64,000 nucleotides of DNA, from NCBI RefSeq assembly GCF_002094855.1, contig NZ_ARYN01000007.1, positions 183,344-247,343 of the forward strand, written 5' to 3'. Position 1 is the first letter of the stretch; every line of letters begins with the position of its first letter. This document shows, piece after piece, positions 18,061-27,565 of the stretch. Made by a program: the position numbers and the translations under genes. Origin of the DNA: Zunongwangia atlantica 22II14-10F7 (GTDB lineage Bacteria > Bacteroidota > Bacteroidia > Flavobacteriales > Flavobacteriaceae). The notes below the pieces were generated by a model, which worked only from the letters and a program-made list of their open reading frames with translations, was not told where the DNA came from and searched no databases.

Positions 18061-18627
18061 TTATTTACGATCTTCGATAATTTCTGAAAGTAATTTTTTG
18101 GCCCGTAGTAATTTAACTTTTACATTATTCATAGGCTCTCCCAGCGATTCTGAAATTTCTTTATAGGATTTCTCCTGAAAAAACCGAAGATTTAAAACTT
18201 CCTGATAATGTGGTTTTAATTTCTTAATGTCCTGAAGTAGTTGCGCCAAATTTTGCTCAGTAATTAGCTTATCTTCTATTGAAGGTGTTTCGTCTACGAT
18301 CGTATTTACTTTTTCGGTAGCTTCAGAAATAGTATTCATGCGTAACTGGCTATTTTTCTTCCGAAGAATATCTACATGAAGATTTTTAGAAATAGCAATT
18401 AACCAGGTGCTAAACGAGTAATTTTCATCAAAAGTATCTAATCGTTTAAAAGCTTTCGAGAAGGTTTGGATGGTAATATCTTCAGCTTCATACTCGTTTT
18501 GTGTTTTTTTAAGCTGAAAGCCATAAACATCGTTCCAAAACTTATCCAGCAAATAGTTAAAAGCCGACTGACTTCCCTTTTTTGCTTCCTGGATTTTTTG
18601 CAATAATAACTCCTGATTTATTTCCAA
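18061..18627 (-). CDS. RNA polymerase sigma-70 family factor (ECF type)
   Basis: A 188-residue sigma factor of ECF size. Region 2 includes the AEDITIQTFSKAFKRLDTFDENYSF-like segment near residues 55-80, and region 4 has the HTH stretch VLNLRFFQEKSYKEISESLGEP near 140-165. The only starts are TTG codons: TTG at 18627, within the last codons of the glycosyltransferase gene (10-nt overlap), gives the normal family length. The upstream TTG at 18711 adds 28 residues that read as antiparallel coding of nothing known. No anti-sigma gene is adjacent. Probably translated by coupling with the glycosyltransferase. Confidence 0.85.
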   Translation of the reverse strand: MEINQELLLQKIQEAKKGSQSAFNYLLDKFWNDVYGFQLKKTQNEYEAEDITIQTFSKAFKRLDTFDENYSFSTWLIAISKNLHVDILRKKNSQLRMNTISEATEKVNTIVDETPSIEDKLITEQNLAQLLQDIKKLKPHYQEVLNLRFFQEKSYKEISESLGEPMNNVKVKLLRAKKLLSEIIEDRK

Positions 18628-19721
18628 TGTGAGGGTTTTGAAATAATGTTGGCTATAAATATACCTAATTGCGATATGATTAGGAAAGGTTCCAGAATAG
18701 GAAATAACCAAATAATATCCTTTTCATCTAGTTTTTTGGCCGATTGAAAATATACAATTCCTTCGATAATTAGGGTTAGTCCTAGAACACCTAAAGTGAA
18801 TGGCCAGTACATTTTAAAAACCAATAGAATAATTAATAGGATCCAAAACAGTAATCTACTGGAATAAAATAATCCTAATAAAAATTTATGCTTGGATTTA
18901 TAGAATTTCGCCACAGTGGCATGTCGTCTTTTTTGTCTAAACCATACAGGAAGACTAGTTTTTGGGACACTTCTGGTAATACTTTCTTTATGATCGCAAA
19001 GGACTACATTTTTATTTGTAGCTGCTTCGTTTACAAACAGGTCGTCGTCGCCAGATCTAATTTGTAGGTGAGATGCAAAACCATTCAATTTATAAAATTG
19101 GCCAGAAGTGTAAGCTAGATTTCTGCCTACACCCATATAAGGATTACCAAGTTTAGCGTACGAAAAATATTGAATAGCCGTTAAAAGCGTTTCAAAACGA
19201 ATTAACTTATTAATAAATGATTTTCTATACTGAAAGTATCCGCCATAACCCAACACGATAGTTTTTTCTTCTGAAAACCCTGAAGCCATGTGGCGTAACC
19301 AATGAATCGATTGAGGGGCGCAATCTGCATCTGTGAAAATAAGATGTTCATTTTGCGCTTTTTTGATTCCCAATGTAAGTGCGTATTTTTTATTCGCCCA
19401 AAAAGCTTCGTTATTTACAACGTTTACGATTTTAATTCTTGGATCCTGTAGCTGAAATTCTTCAATTATATCTAAAGTATTATCTGCAGAAGCATCGTTA
19501 ATTACGATTACCTCGAAATCTGGATAATCCTGCTCTAAGATCGAAGGCAGGAAATTTTGTAGATTTTCAGCTTCATTTTTAGCACAAACTATTACCGAAA
19601 CAGGAAATGTTACCGGTTTAGCTTCAGAAGATCTGGAGCCAGAAAAGCTAAAAAAAGCTAGAAAATAACCAATGTTAATTGCCGCGAATAGAAGAAAAAG
19701 GGCAAATAGAACTGTTGCCAT
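18618..19721 (-). CDS. Glycosyltransferase family 2, membrane-anchored
   Basis: A 367-residue GT2 enzyme with an N-terminal membrane helix (about 3-25) and a cytoplasmic catalytic domain starting VSVIVCAKNEAENL near residue 42. INDASADNT and the metal-binding FTDADCAP (near 130) follow, then a QxxRW-like RQKRRHATVAKFY segment, and three C-terminal membrane helices (about 270-355). It should transfer a sugar from a nucleotide donor to a lipid or polysaccharide acceptor at the inner membrane; acceptor and product are unknown. It lies 6 nt after a small membrane protein gene and overlaps the sigma factor gene. Confidence 0.88.
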   Translation of the reverse strand: MATVLFALFLLFAAINIGYFLAFFSFSGSRSSEAKPVTFPVSVIVCAKNEAENLQNFLPSILEQDYPDFEVIVINDASADNTLDIIEEFQLQDPRIKIVNVVNNEAFWANKKYALTLGIKKAQNEHLIFTDADCAPQSIHWLRHMASGFSEEKTIVLGYGGYFQYRKSFINKLIRFETLLTAIQYFSYAKLGNPYMGVGRNLAYTSGQFYKLNGFASHLQIRSGDDDLFVNEAATNKNVVLCDHKESITRSVPKTSLPVWFRQKRRHATVAKFYKSKHKFLLGLFYSSRLLFWILLIILLVFKMYWPFTLGVLGLTLIIEGIVYFQSAKKLDEKDIIWLFPILEPFLIISQLGIFIANIISKPSHWK

Positions 19722-19727
19722 TCAGCA

Positions 19728-19931
19728 TTAATTGGTCTGTTGCTCTGGATTTTTACACTTTTCGTCTGGCGCTTTTCCGCAGAAACTGCAAGGTTCGCCT
19801 TCTTTGTTTAAAAATGGACTCTGGCTAGCGCAGGTTCCTGCAAACTCCCCATCTTTCTTTCCCCATATTTTAATTGCTATACCCGCAAAGGCCAATCCTA
19901 ATAAAACCGCTGTTATGATAAATAGTTCCAT
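19728..19931 (-). CDS. Small membrane protein with conserved cysteines
   Basis: A 67-residue protein with one N-terminal membrane helix (residues 2-22) followed by a KxWGKKDGEFAGTCASQSP segment and a CSFCGKAPDEKC cluster. Four cysteines could bind metal or form disulfides. Proteins of this shape recur in Flavobacteriia as hypothetical membrane or secreted proteins; function unknown. It is the first gene of a probable operon with the glycosyltransferase and sigma factor (6-nt gap). Confidence 0.7.
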   Translation of the reverse strand: MELFIITAVLLGLAFAGIAIKIWGKKDGEFAGTCASQSPFLNKEGEPCSFCGKAPDEKCKNPEQQTN

Positions 19932-20063
19932 AATTAAATCTTGTGATGCAAAAATACGAATTATTCGCTCGTTTTTAAAATAAGTCGCAGGTTTAGTATT
20001 TGATTTACATTCTTTAACGAAGTTTTACCGTAATGAGTTTTTAAGTGTCTGTAGTTTAGAAGT

Positions 20064-20645
20064 ATGAAGTCTATAATTTTAATTTTAGCGATATTGTTTT
20101 CTCTAATAAGTTGCGATAAACTTAAGCAAAAGCAGCAGCAAAATGTACTTAATGAGTTAAAAATAGAAGATAGCCTGCTAAGTGTTCAAAATGCAAAGCG
20201 AATGGAAGCAGCGGCTAAATCACAAAGTATTGCTATTCTCGTAGCAGAAGATATGGAGCTTTCTAATTTTAATCAAGTGCTTCAAAATGGAGATCTGGCG
20301 GCGACTTTATTGAAAGGCCGTGGGCCGTACACTGTATTTGCTCCGGAAGATGAAGCTTTTGAAAAAATAAATTATGCTGAATTCAACGAAAATGAGTCGG
20401 CAGGCTTCTCTAAATTATTTATGCTGAATCGCGCTTTGCCTTACGAAAAATTGAAGGCTGAAATTATCGAAAATCGGCATCAATTATTGTTGGAAAACAT
20501 GGAAGGCTCCAGGTTAGAGTTTGAAGAAAAAGATGGTGAAATTTATATAAAATCGGCTTCTGGAGAATTGTTGAAATTGGCTAAACCCGCCAAAGCTTCA
20601 AACGGATTTCTATATAAAATAAACGAAATTGTGGCGCAAAATTAG
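20064..20645 (+). CDS. Fasciclin (FAS1) domain lipoprotein
   Basis: A 193-residue exported protein with a lipobox ending SLISC (Cys about 17), a short Gln/Lys-rich helix, and one FAS1 domain from about residue 60. The domain shows the H1-like LKGRGPYTVFAPEDEAFEKI motif and a variant second half ending KASNGFLYKINEIV. FAS1 domains mediate adhesion or protein contacts at the cell surface. Its stop overlaps the end of murB by 4 nt in convergent orientation. Confidence 0.85.
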   Translation: MKSIILILAILFSLISCDKLKQKQQQNVLNELKIEDSLLSVQNAKRMEAAAKSQSIAILVAEDMELSNFNQVLQNGDLAATLLKGRGPYTVFAPEDEAFEKINYAEFNENESAGFSKLFMLNRALPYEKLKAEIIENRHQLLLENMEGSRLEFEEKDGEIYIKSASGELLKLAKPAKASNGFLYKINEIVAQN

Positions 20646-21649
20646 ATGATATTCACTTCAGGTTCCAAGTCGATCCCAAATTTCTCTTTTACAACTTCTC
20701 TAACTTTTATGGAGAGCATTAAAATGTCGCTTCCGCTGGCATTGCCATAATTCACTAAAACTAACGCCTGTTTTTTGTGTACTCCTGCATCACCATCGCG
20801 ATATCCTTTTAATCCCGACTGGTCGATAAGCCAACCGGCAGGAACTTTAACTTCAGTAGCACTAATTGGATAACTAGGTATTTCAGGAAACTGTTTTTGT
20901 AAATTATTAAAAGCTTCCGCAGAAATAACAGGGTTTTTAAAAAAGCTTCCAGAATTACCAATTTCGGCAGGATTTGGTAATTTACTTTCCCTGATTTTAA
21001 TCACCGCATTCGAAATATCTTTGATTGTTGGGCTTTCTAGAGCTTCCAGTTCAGTTCTAATGGCACCATAATCCATCTTGAGTTGGTGGTTTTTAGAACT
21101 CAGTTTAAAGTTTACACTGGTGATGATGTACTGGCCTTTCAGCTTGTTTTTAAAAACCGAATTTCGATAACCAAAATCACAATCTTCTAGCGTAAAAGTG
21201 CGGCTTTCTAGTGTTTGAATATTTATGGCTTCGCAGGACACAAAATTGTCTTTAAGTTCTACGCCATAAGCGCCAATATTCTGAATTGGGGAAGTGCCTA
21301 CATTTCCTGGGATTAGGGAAAGATTTTCCAGGCCGCCAAAATTTTGCTCTAGCGTCCATAAAACAAACTCATGCCAGTTTTCGCCGGCATGAGCTTTTAT
21401 AATTACATAATCGTTTTTTTCTTCTACAACTTCTTTTCCTTTAAGGTCAATTTGGAGTACTGTTTTATGAATATCTCCGGTTAAGAGCATATTGCTGCCA
21501 CCGCCAAGGATAAAAAGTTCTTCAGCATAGGTTTTCCTTAAAATCTTCTTTAAATCTTCAATCGATTGGATTTTGATGAATTTACTTGCTCTTACATCAA
21601 TACCAAAGGTGTTGTAGGGCTTTAAAGAAACATTATGGATTACCTTCAT
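20642..21649 (-). CDS. murB: UDP-N-acetylmuramate dehydrogenase
   Basis: A 335-residue MurB, type I. The FAD-binding domain opens with SLKPYNTFGIDVRA and contains FILGGGSNMLLT (near 45) and the LIPGNVGTSPIQNIGAYGVE segment near 115. The catalytic Ser and Glu regions NSGSFFKNP (near 230) and the C-terminal LEPEV are present. It reduces UDP-GlcNAc-enolpyruvate to UDP-MurNAc with NADPH in peptidoglycan synthesis. It follows the aminotransferase gene by 5 nt, so both are probably on one transcript. Confidence 0.95.
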   Translation of the reverse strand: MKVIHNVSLKPYNTFGIDVRASKFIKIQSIEDLKKILRKTYAEELFILGGGSNMLLTGDIHKTVLQIDLKGKEVVEEKNDYVIIKAHAGENWHEFVLWTLEQNFGGLENLSLIPGNVGTSPIQNIGAYGVELKDNFVSCEAINIQTLESRTFTLEDCDFGYRNSVFKNKLKGQYIITSVNFKLSSKNHQLKMDYGAIRTELEALESPTIKDISNAVIKIRESKLPNPAEIGNSGSFFKNPVISAEAFNNLQKQFPEIPSYPISATEVKVPAGWLIDQSGLKGYRDGDAGVHKKQALVLVNYGNASGSDILMLSIKVREVVKEKFGIDLEPEVNII

Positions 21650-21654
21650 GATTA

Positions 21655-22848
21655 TTATTTGCTGGTATATTCTTTAATCGCTACTTCCAGGATTTTTATT
21701 GCACGCTCCAGGTCTTCTCTTTTAAGAACGTATGCAATCCGAACCTGGTTTAAACCTGTGTTAGGTGTAGAATAAAAACCAGCGGCAGGAGCTACCATTA
21801 CGGTTTCACCTTCGTATTCAAAATCTTCTAGTAACCATTGTGCAAAAGCATCTGCATTTTCTATAGGTAATTCAGCAATACAATAAAAAGCACCTTTTGG
21901 TTTTGCTACATTAACGCCTTCGATCTTTTCTAGACCTTCAACAAGTATATTTCTTCTTAAGGTATATTCTTCGTTTACTTCTTCAAAATATTCCTGCGGA
22001 GTATCTAAAGCGGCTTCACTGGCAATTTGTGCTAAAGTTGGCGGGCTAAGTCTTGCCTGTGCAAACTTCATTGCGGTAGTGATCACTTCCTTGTTTTTAG
22101 AAACCAAACATCCAATACGAGCACCGCACATACTAAAACGCTTGGAAACCGAATCTACCATAATAGCGTTATTCGCTAATTCTGGAATACTCATAATACT
22201 ATTATGTTTTACTCCGTCGTAAGTGAATTCACGATAAACTTCATCGGCCACAACAAAAAGATCATGCTTTAAAGCAAGATCGGCGATTTGTTGTACTTCT
22301 TCTTTGGTGTAAAGATATCCTGTTGGATTTCCAGGATTACAAAGAAGGATCGCTTTTGTGTTTTCTGTGATCAATTTCTCGAATTCTGAAATTGGAGGTA
22401 ATGCAAAATTGTTTTCTATTGAAGATTCTATTGGCACAATTGTTACTCCGCTAGAAGTTGCAAAACCATTATAATTGGCATAAAACGGTTCAGGAATAAT
22501 TACCTCGTCTCCGGGATCGGTAATTGTTCCCATGGCGAATAAAAGAGCTTCAGAACCACCAGTGGTTACGATAATATCTTCTGAAGAAACATGAATATCA
22601 TTTCTCTCGTAATATTTAGCCAGTTTTTCGCGATAGCTTGCAAATCCTGCAGAGTGGCTATAAGATAAAACTTCGATACTATTATCCTTAACGGCCTGCA
22701 TGGCAACATCTGGAGTTTTAATATCTGGCTGACCAATATTTAACTGGTATATATTTTTACCTTGTTTTGCCGCTGCTTCTGCAAACGGAACTAATTTCCT
22801 TATCGGAGATTCGGGCATGCTAAGCCCTTTTTTAGAAATTGAAGGCAT
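21655..22848 (-). CDS. Pyridoxal-phosphate aminotransferase, class I (aspartate aminotransferase-like)
   Basis: A 397-residue fold-type I aminotransferase. It shows the substrate-binding NIGQPDIKTP near residue 38, NPGNPTGYLYT near 175, the cofactor Asp/Tyr segment VVADEVYREF near 207, and the Schiff-base Lys in DSVSKRFSMCGARIG near 242, with Arg-containing QVRIAYV near 372. It moves amino groups between an amino acid and a 2-oxo acid in the cytoplasm. It resembles aspartate aminotransferases of the Thermus-like group, but specificity is not certain. First gene of the operon with murB. Confidence 0.9.
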   Translation of the reverse strand: MPSISKKGLSMPESPIRKLVPFAEAAAKQGKNIYQLNIGQPDIKTPDVAMQAVKDNSIEVLSYSHSAGFASYREKLAKYYERNDIHVSSEDIIVTTGGSEALLFAMGTITDPGDEVIIPEPFYANYNGFATSSGVTIVPIESSIENNFALPPISEFEKLITENTKAILLCNPGNPTGYLYTKEEVQQIADLALKHDLFVVADEVYREFTYDGVKHNSIMSIPELANNAIMVDSVSKRFSMCGARIGCLVSKNKEVITTAMKFAQARLSPPTLAQIASEAALDTPQEYFEEVNEEYTLRRNILVEGLEKIEGVNVAKPKGAFYCIAELPIENADAFAQWLLEDFEYEGETVMVAPAAGFYSTPNTGLNQVRIAYVLKREDLERAIKILEVAIKEYTSK

Positions 22849-23052
22849 TCTTTTGCGTTTTATGTTTGGTGCAAAAATGCAAAATTAAACTAAGAATATT
22901 GGGAAGCTTTTATTGAAATTTAACTCGGTATTCTAGATTAAATGCTCAGCAACTGATAATTGCCAGGATACTTTTAAATAGTAAATTTTCTGAATAAAAT
23001 AGATAAGCTTACTAGCAGTGAGTTTACTTTTTAAATTAAGACTTTATATAAT
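22849..23052. other. AT-rich intergenic region without gene
   Basis: The stretch between the aminotransferase start and the DUF1573 terminator holds a possible -7 box TAATTTTG on the minus strand (22880-22887) for the aminotransferase-murB operon and nothing else that I can identify. Confidence 0.5.
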
Positions 23053-23083
23053 AAAAAAAACTCCCGATTTTTCGGGAGTTTTT
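23053..23083 (-). terminator. Intrinsic terminator after the DUF1573 gene
   Basis: Hairpin CTCCCGA-tttt-TCGGGAG, followed on the minus strand by eight T, 20 nt after the stop at 23103. Confidence 0.9.
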
Positions 23084-23102
23084 AATCTATTGTTATCGTA
23101 AA

Positions 23103-23519
23103 TTACTTGGTGTCTGTATCACCATCATCGGTCTTAGCAGCTTCATCATCTAAAACCCTACCTTTTATTTTTAAAGCTTTGGTAGGCTCTTCTGCATTAG
23201 AATATACCGTAACTGTTTTTCTAATTGGGCCAACACGTCTTGTGTCATATTTTACTTCAATTTTTCCAGATTCCCCTGGTTTTACCGGGCCGTCTGGTTT
23301 TTTAGGGATTGTACAGCCACAACTGGAAGTTACATTGGTGATCACCAAATCGATGTCTCCAGTATTTGTAAATTCGAAAACACGAACGCCGTCGCTTCCT
23401 TTTTTAATTTCGCCATAGTCTAGAGTTTCAGACTTAAACTGCATTTTAGCAGTTTTTTGTGCCATTGCAGAATTGAATCCTACAAAGGCTAAAATGGCGA
23501 TTAATACTAGTTTTTTCAT
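23103..23519 (-). CDS. DUF1573 domain protein, exported
   Basis: A 138-residue protein with a Sec signal peptide (residues 1-20, ending AMAQ). A DUF1573 beta-sandwich follows, containing FKSETLDYGEIKKGSDGVRVFEFTN-type strands and the family's SSCGCTIPKKP motif near residue 65. DUF1573 proteins are very common in Bacteroidota, probably periplasmic and Ig-like (ASPM/Spd-2-Hydin-like); function is not known. Single gene with its own terminator, divergent from valS. Confidence 0.9.
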   Translation of the reverse strand: MKKLVLIAILAFVGFNSAMAQKTAKMQFKSETLDYGEIKKGSDGVRVFEFTNTGDIDLVITNVTSSCGCTIPKKPDGPVKPGESGKIEVKYDTRRVGPIRKTVTVYSNAEEPTKALKIKGRVLDDEAAKTDDGDTDTK

Positions 23520-23616
23520 AATTCAATAATTTTCGGAAGAGTAAAGATACACTGAATTGCAACAGATTCAAAAATTATATTCAATTCAACTTCTTTTAAA
23601 TTCCTTCACTTATAAT

Positions 23617-23624
23617 TACTTTTG
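23617..23624 (+). promoter_or_regulatory. Putative -7 element for valS
   Basis: TACTTTTG fits TAnnTTTG, 27 nt before the valS ATG at 23652. The -33 position has TTC rather than TTG (23-nt spacer), so only the -7 half is convincing. Confidence 0.45.
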
Positions 23625-23651
23625 CCTTTATTTTCAAAAACTAGACCAATT

Positions 23652-26282
23652 ATGGCAATCGCTTCACAATACAGCGCAAATAAAGTAGAAGATAAATGGT
23701 ACAAATACTGGATGGATAATAAATACTTCCATTCTGAGGTAGACGAAAGAGAACCTTATACCATTGTTATCCCGCCACCAAACGTAACAGGAGTCCTGCA
23801 TATGGGGCACATGCTGAATAATACTATTCAGGATGTTTTGGTGAGAAGAGCTCGTTTAAAAGGATTTAATGCGTGCTGGGTACCGGGTACAGATCATGCT
23901 TCTATCGCTACTGAAGCAAAGGTTGTGGCAAAACTTAAAAGTGAAGGAATTAGTAAAAATGATCTTTCTCGAGAAGAGTTTTTAGAGCATGCCTGGGAAT
24001 GGACGCATAAACATGGCGGGATTATCCTGGATCAGCTTAAAAAATTAGGTGCTTCATGTGACTGGGATCGTACAAAGTTTACGATGGACGACAATATGTC
24101 TGCATCTGTGATCAAAGTTTTTGTAGATCTGTATGAAAAAGGTTTGGTTTATCGTGGATTTAGAATGGTAAACTGGGATCCTGAAGCTAAGACCACACTT
24201 TCTGACGAAGAGGTGATCTACCAAGAAAAACAAGGTCATTTATATTATCTTAATTATAAGATCGAAGGAAGTGATGAGGTCGTAACTATCGCTACAACAC
24301 GTCCTGAAACGATTCTTGGAGATACTGCCATTTGTATTAATCCTAACGACGAGCGTTTTACGCATCTTAAAGGGAAAAAGGCGATCGTGCCAATTTGTGG
24401 TCGAGTAATCCCTATTATTGAAGATGAATATGTGGATCTGGAATTTGGTACTGGTTGCTTAAAAGTTACTCCGGCGCACGACGAGAATGATAAAATGTTG
24501 GGAGATAAGCACAATCTTGAAATTATCGACATTTTTAATGACGATGCAACGCTTAATGATTTCGGAATGCATTATGCCGGCAAAGATCGTTTTACCGTAA
24601 GAAAAGAAATTGTTGCAGAATTAAAAGAATCTGGAGTTTTAGTTAAAACTGAAGAGCATACCAATAAAGTAGGAACCAGTGAACGTACTGGTGCGGTTAT
24701 CGAGCCAAAACTAAGCGACCAGTGGTTCTTAAAAATGAAAGATCTGGCGCAGCCGGCGATCGATGCTGTTATTGGAGACGATATTAATTTAGTGCCAGAG
24801 AAGTTTTTAAGTACGTACCGCCACTGGATGGAAAATGTGCGTGATTGGAACATTTCTCGTCAGCTTTGGTGGGGACATCAAATTCCGGCGTATTACTATG
24901 GCGATGGAGCTAATGATTTTGTAGTTGCTGAATCACTAGAAGATGCAGTTAAAAAAGCACAGGAAAAAACAGGAAATTCGGCTTTAACTGCTGAAGATCT
25001 TACACAGGATAAAGATGCTTTAGATACCTGGTTCTCTTCCTGGTTATGGCCAATGAGCGTTTTCAACGGAGTTTTAGAGCCAGAAAATGAAGAAATAAAA
25101 TATTATTACCCAACTAACGATTTGGTAACAGCACCAGAGATTTTATTCTTCTGGGTTGCAAGAATGATTATTGCAGGTTACGAATATCGAGGTGAGCGAC
25201 CATTCAAAAATGTGTATTTAACCGGGATTGTTCGTGATAAGCAACGTCGTAAGATGTCGAAATCTTTAGGGAATTCACCAGATCCGCTTGGATTAATCGA
25301 TCAATACGGTGCAGATGGTGTTCGTGTTGGGATGTTGCTAAGTTCTCCTGCTGGGAACGATCTTATGTTTGAGGAGGATCTTTGTAAGCAGGGTAGTGCT
25401 TTTGCGAATAAGATTTGGAATGCCTTCCGTTTAGTGATGGGATGGGAAGTTTCAGAAGAAATTGAGCAGCCAGAAACATCGAAAATTGCGATCGATTGGT
25501 ATAAGGCGAAATTCCAGAAGAGTTTGGCTGAAATCGAAGATCATTATTCTAAATACAGAATTAGTGATGCATTGATGGGAACATACAAGTTAATTTGGGA
25601 CGATTACTGTAGCTGGTTCTTAGAGATGGTGAAGCCTGGTTATGAGCAACCAATCGATAAGAAAACATTTGATGCGGTAATCGCAATTTTAGAAGATAAT
25701 TTAAGGATTCTTCATCCGTTTATGCCTTTTGTTACTGAAGAAATTTGGCAAACCATTAGTGATAGAACGCCAGAGGAAGCTTTGATCGTAGCAAAATGGC
25801 CAGAGCAGGTTTCTTATGATGAAAATATTATTAATGAATTTGTTTTTGCTTCCGAAGTAATTTCCGGAGTAAGAAAGATTAGAAAAGACAAGAATATTGC
25901 ATTTAAGAACGAGATCGATCTTAAAGTTCAGAATAACGATAATGTTTCAGACTCGTTTGATAAAGTGATCGCCAAAATGGGGAATATCGCCAATCTGGAA
26001 TATGTGAATGAACAGGTTGAAGGCGCTCTTTCTTTCCGTGTTAAATCTAATGATTATTTTATTCCGGTTGGTGGGGCAATAGATGTAGAAGCTGAAATTG
26101 CTAAACTGGAAGAAGAATTAAAATATACTGAAGGTTTCTTGAATTCAGTGAATAAAAAGCTTTCTAACGAGCGTTTTGTGAACAATGCCCCAGAGAAAGT
26201 TGTAGCGGTTGAAAAAGCCAAACAAGCAGATGCTGAAGCTAAAATTGAAGCTTTAAAGGCAAGTTTAGCGAGTTTGAAATAG
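23652..26282 (+). CDS. valS: Valine--tRNA ligase
   Basis: An 876-residue class I aminoacyl-tRNA synthetase. HIGH motif variant HMGH lies in [13 protein letters not shown] near residue 45, KMSKS in RKMSKSLGN near 535, and the editing (CP1) domain is between them with the [12 protein letters not shown] segment. An anticodon-binding domain and the C-terminal coiled-coil arm (last about 65 residues, [11 protein letters not shown]) complete it. It charges tRNA-Val with valine and hydrolyses mischarged threonine. The ATG at 23652 is chosen over a TTG at 23622, which overlaps the promoter and adds residues absent from the family. A terminator follows. Confidence 0.97.
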   Translation: MAIASQYSANKVEDKWYKYWMDNKYFHSEVDEREPYTIVIPPPNVTGVLHMGHMLNNTIQDVLVRRARLKGFNACWVPGTDHASIATEAKVVAKLKSEGISKNDLSREEFLEHAWEWTHKHGGIILDQLKKLGASCDWDRTKFTMDDNMSASVIKVFVDLYEKGLVYRGFRMVNWDPEAKTTLSDEEVIYQEKQGHLYYLNYKIEGSDEVVTIATTRPETILGDTAICINPNDERFTHLKGKKAIVPICGRVIPIIEDEYVDLEFGTGCLKVTPAHDENDKMLGDKHNLEIIDIFNDDATLNDFGMHYAGKDRFTVRKEIVAELKESGVLVKTEEHTNKVGTSERTGAVIEPKLSDQWFLKMKDLAQPAIDAVIGDDINLVPEKFLSTYRHWMENVRDWNISRQLWWGHQIPAYYYGDGANDFVVAESLEDAVKKAQEKTGNSALTAEDLTQDKDALDTWFSSWLWPMSVFNGVLEPENEEIKYYYPTNDLVTAPEILFFWVARMIIAGYEYRGERPFKNVYLTGIVRDKQRRKMSKSLGNSPDPLGLIDQYGADGVRVGMLLSSPAGNDLMFEEDLCKQGSAFANKIWNAFRLVMGWEVSEEIEQPETSKIAIDWYKAKFQKSLAEIEDHYSKYRISDALMGTYKLIWDDYCSWFLEMVKPGYEQPIDKKTFDAVIAILEDNLRILHPFMPFVTEEIWQTISDRTPEEALIVAKWPEQVSYDENIINEFVFASEVISGVRKIRKDKNIAFKNEIDLKVQNNDNVSDSFDKVIAKMGNIANLEYVNEQVEGALSFRVKSNDYFIPVGGAIDVEAEIAKLEEELKYTEGFLNSVNKKLSNERFVNNAPEKVVAVEKAKQADAEAKIEALKASLASLK

Positions 26283-26306
26283 AATTATAGATCAAATAAA
26301 AAATTG

Positions 26307-26333
26307 AGCCTCACGATTAAGTGGGGCTTTTTT
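26307..26333 (+). terminator. Intrinsic terminator after valS
   Basis: AGCCTCAC pairs with GTGGGGCT (one wobble) around a 6-nt loop and is followed by a T-run, 25 nt after the valS stop. Confidence 0.85.
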
Positions 26334-26623
26334 ATTGGCACCGCCAAATGGTGTAATACCTCGAAGCTAAAAATTTATTCCAGAGAATGCTTTATGGGCT
26401 TGCCCCGACGTTTTTTACTTGATTTTTTTGAGAATATAGATTGCGGGTAGGTCTAGAATTAAGAAGATGGATTAGAGAATAGAGGTGATAATTTAACTAC
26501 TGAAATAAAGAAACTAAAAACCAGTAAAGAATACAGTTTAAATAAAATCTAAAATTGTAGAGAGAATTTTTCCTGGCTTAAGATTTAAAATCTTAAGAAT
26601 TCTAATTTCCCTAAACTTTAAAC
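26334..26623. other. Intergenic region without recognised gene
   Basis: Between the valS terminator and the ACBP stop codon I see no credible ORF. The only notable structure is a perfect 10-bp-arm palindrome (CTTAAGATTT / AAATCTTAAG, 26577-26597) located 27 nt beyond the ACBP stop. It lacks a T-tract on the minus strand, so it is not an obvious terminator. Confidence 0.5.
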
Positions 26624-26899
26624 CTATTCAGGGACTTTGCCAATGTGTTCTTCAACAAGCTCGATATATTTTTCTTCAGCTTCCTTTTGGCTTAAGTTTT
26701 TAACCTGTACAAGAGCATTAATTTTAAACGCGCTGCGAAGATCTCCGGTTTCAGAAGGAGGAATATAAAATCCGTTTTGCTCTGTAGCTCTTTTATAGTA
26801 TGAGTAAAAATGAAGCAATACATCTGGAGGGAATTTCTTATCAGTATTGCTGGCCATTTCATAGGCTTTTAAAAAGCGTTCCCTGGTCTTTTCAGGCAT
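26624..26899 (-). CDS. Acyl-CoA-binding protein
   Basis: A 91-residue protein of the ACBP family, a four-helix bundle binding long-chain acyl-CoA esters in the cytoplasm. The family core is visible as LLHFYSYYKRAT near residues 29-40, followed by a variant of the usual KxKWxAW region (DLRSAFKINALVQVKNLSQKEAEEKY). ACBPs are common in eukaryotes and scattered in bacteria, including Bacteroidota. It lies 15 nt downstream of psd and ends the phospholipid gene cluster, which fits a role in handling acyl-CoA. Confidence 0.88.
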   Translation of the reverse strand: MPEKTRERFLKAYEMASNTDKKFPPDVLLHFYSYYKRATEQNGFYIPPSETGDLRSAFKINALVQVKNLSQKEAEEKYIELVEEHIGKVPE

Positions 26900-26914
26900 A
26901 ACTAAAAAATAAAA

Positions 26915-27565
26915 TTAAACTTCAGCAATAACGGTTATTCCGCCTTTTACTTTTTCATTTAATGAAACTTTAATCGGAGTGCCTATTGGTAAGAACACAT
27001 CTACGCGCGATCCAAATTTTATAAATCCGCTATCACTTCCTTGTATCACTTCATTACCTTCTTGCGCATAATTAACTATACGCTTAGCTAGTGCTCCTGC
27101 TATTTGACGATAAAGTACTGGTCCTGTTACAGCATTTTCTACTACAACGGTGGTTCTTTCGTTTTCTTCACTCGATTTTGGATGCCAGGCAACTAAAAAC
27201 TTTCCCGGGTGATATTTACTGTACTTTACGATTCCGCCTACAGGATGTCTGGTGACATGTACGTTTAATGGCGACATAAAAATGCTAACCTGTAATCTTT
27301 TTTCCTGAAAATATTCTTTTTCAAATACTTCTTCTATAGCTACAACCTTTCCATCTACAGGGGCAACCACATGATCGTCGTTTAGCGCAGTTCTTCTGGT
27401 TGGGTTTCTAAAAAATTGCACAATAAGGATAAAAAAGACTATTGAAGCTAAAAGGATGGCAAATTTTATCCAATATTGGTTTATTAACGAATAAGAACCA
27501 ATATTTATTACTAGCAGGGAAACTGCTGTAATTGCCATGATTTTGTATCCTTCTTTATGAAACAT
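26915..27565 (-). CDS. psd: Phosphatidylserine decarboxylase-related protein
   Basis: A 216-residue short-form PSD. Two hydrophobic segments at the N-terminus (about 10-45) anchor it in the membrane. The core has HVTRHPVGG near residue 107 and the self-cleavage region GFIKFGSRVDVFLP near 183-196, where cleavage before the Ser generates the pyruvoyl group. It decarboxylates phosphatidylserine to phosphatidylethanolamine, the main phospholipid of Bacteroidota. It overlaps the end of cdsA by 11 nt and is followed by the ACBP gene, forming one lipid operon. Confidence 0.93.
   Translation of the reverse strand: MFHKEGYKIMAITAVSLLVINIGSYSLINQYWIKFAILLASIVFFILIVQFFRNPTRRTALNDDHVVAPVDGKVVAIEEVFEKEYFQEKRLQVSIFMSPLNVHVTRHPVGGIVKYSKYHPGKFLVAWHPKSSEENERTTVVVENAVTGPVLYRQIAGALAKRIVNYAQEGNEVIQGSDSGFIKFGSRVDVFLPIGTPIKVSLNEKVKGGITVIAEV

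Noticed and set aside
26334..26450. Possible remnant of a mobile element (text with cttgccccgacg)
   Set aside because: No inverted repeats, ORF fragment or second copy in the window support it.
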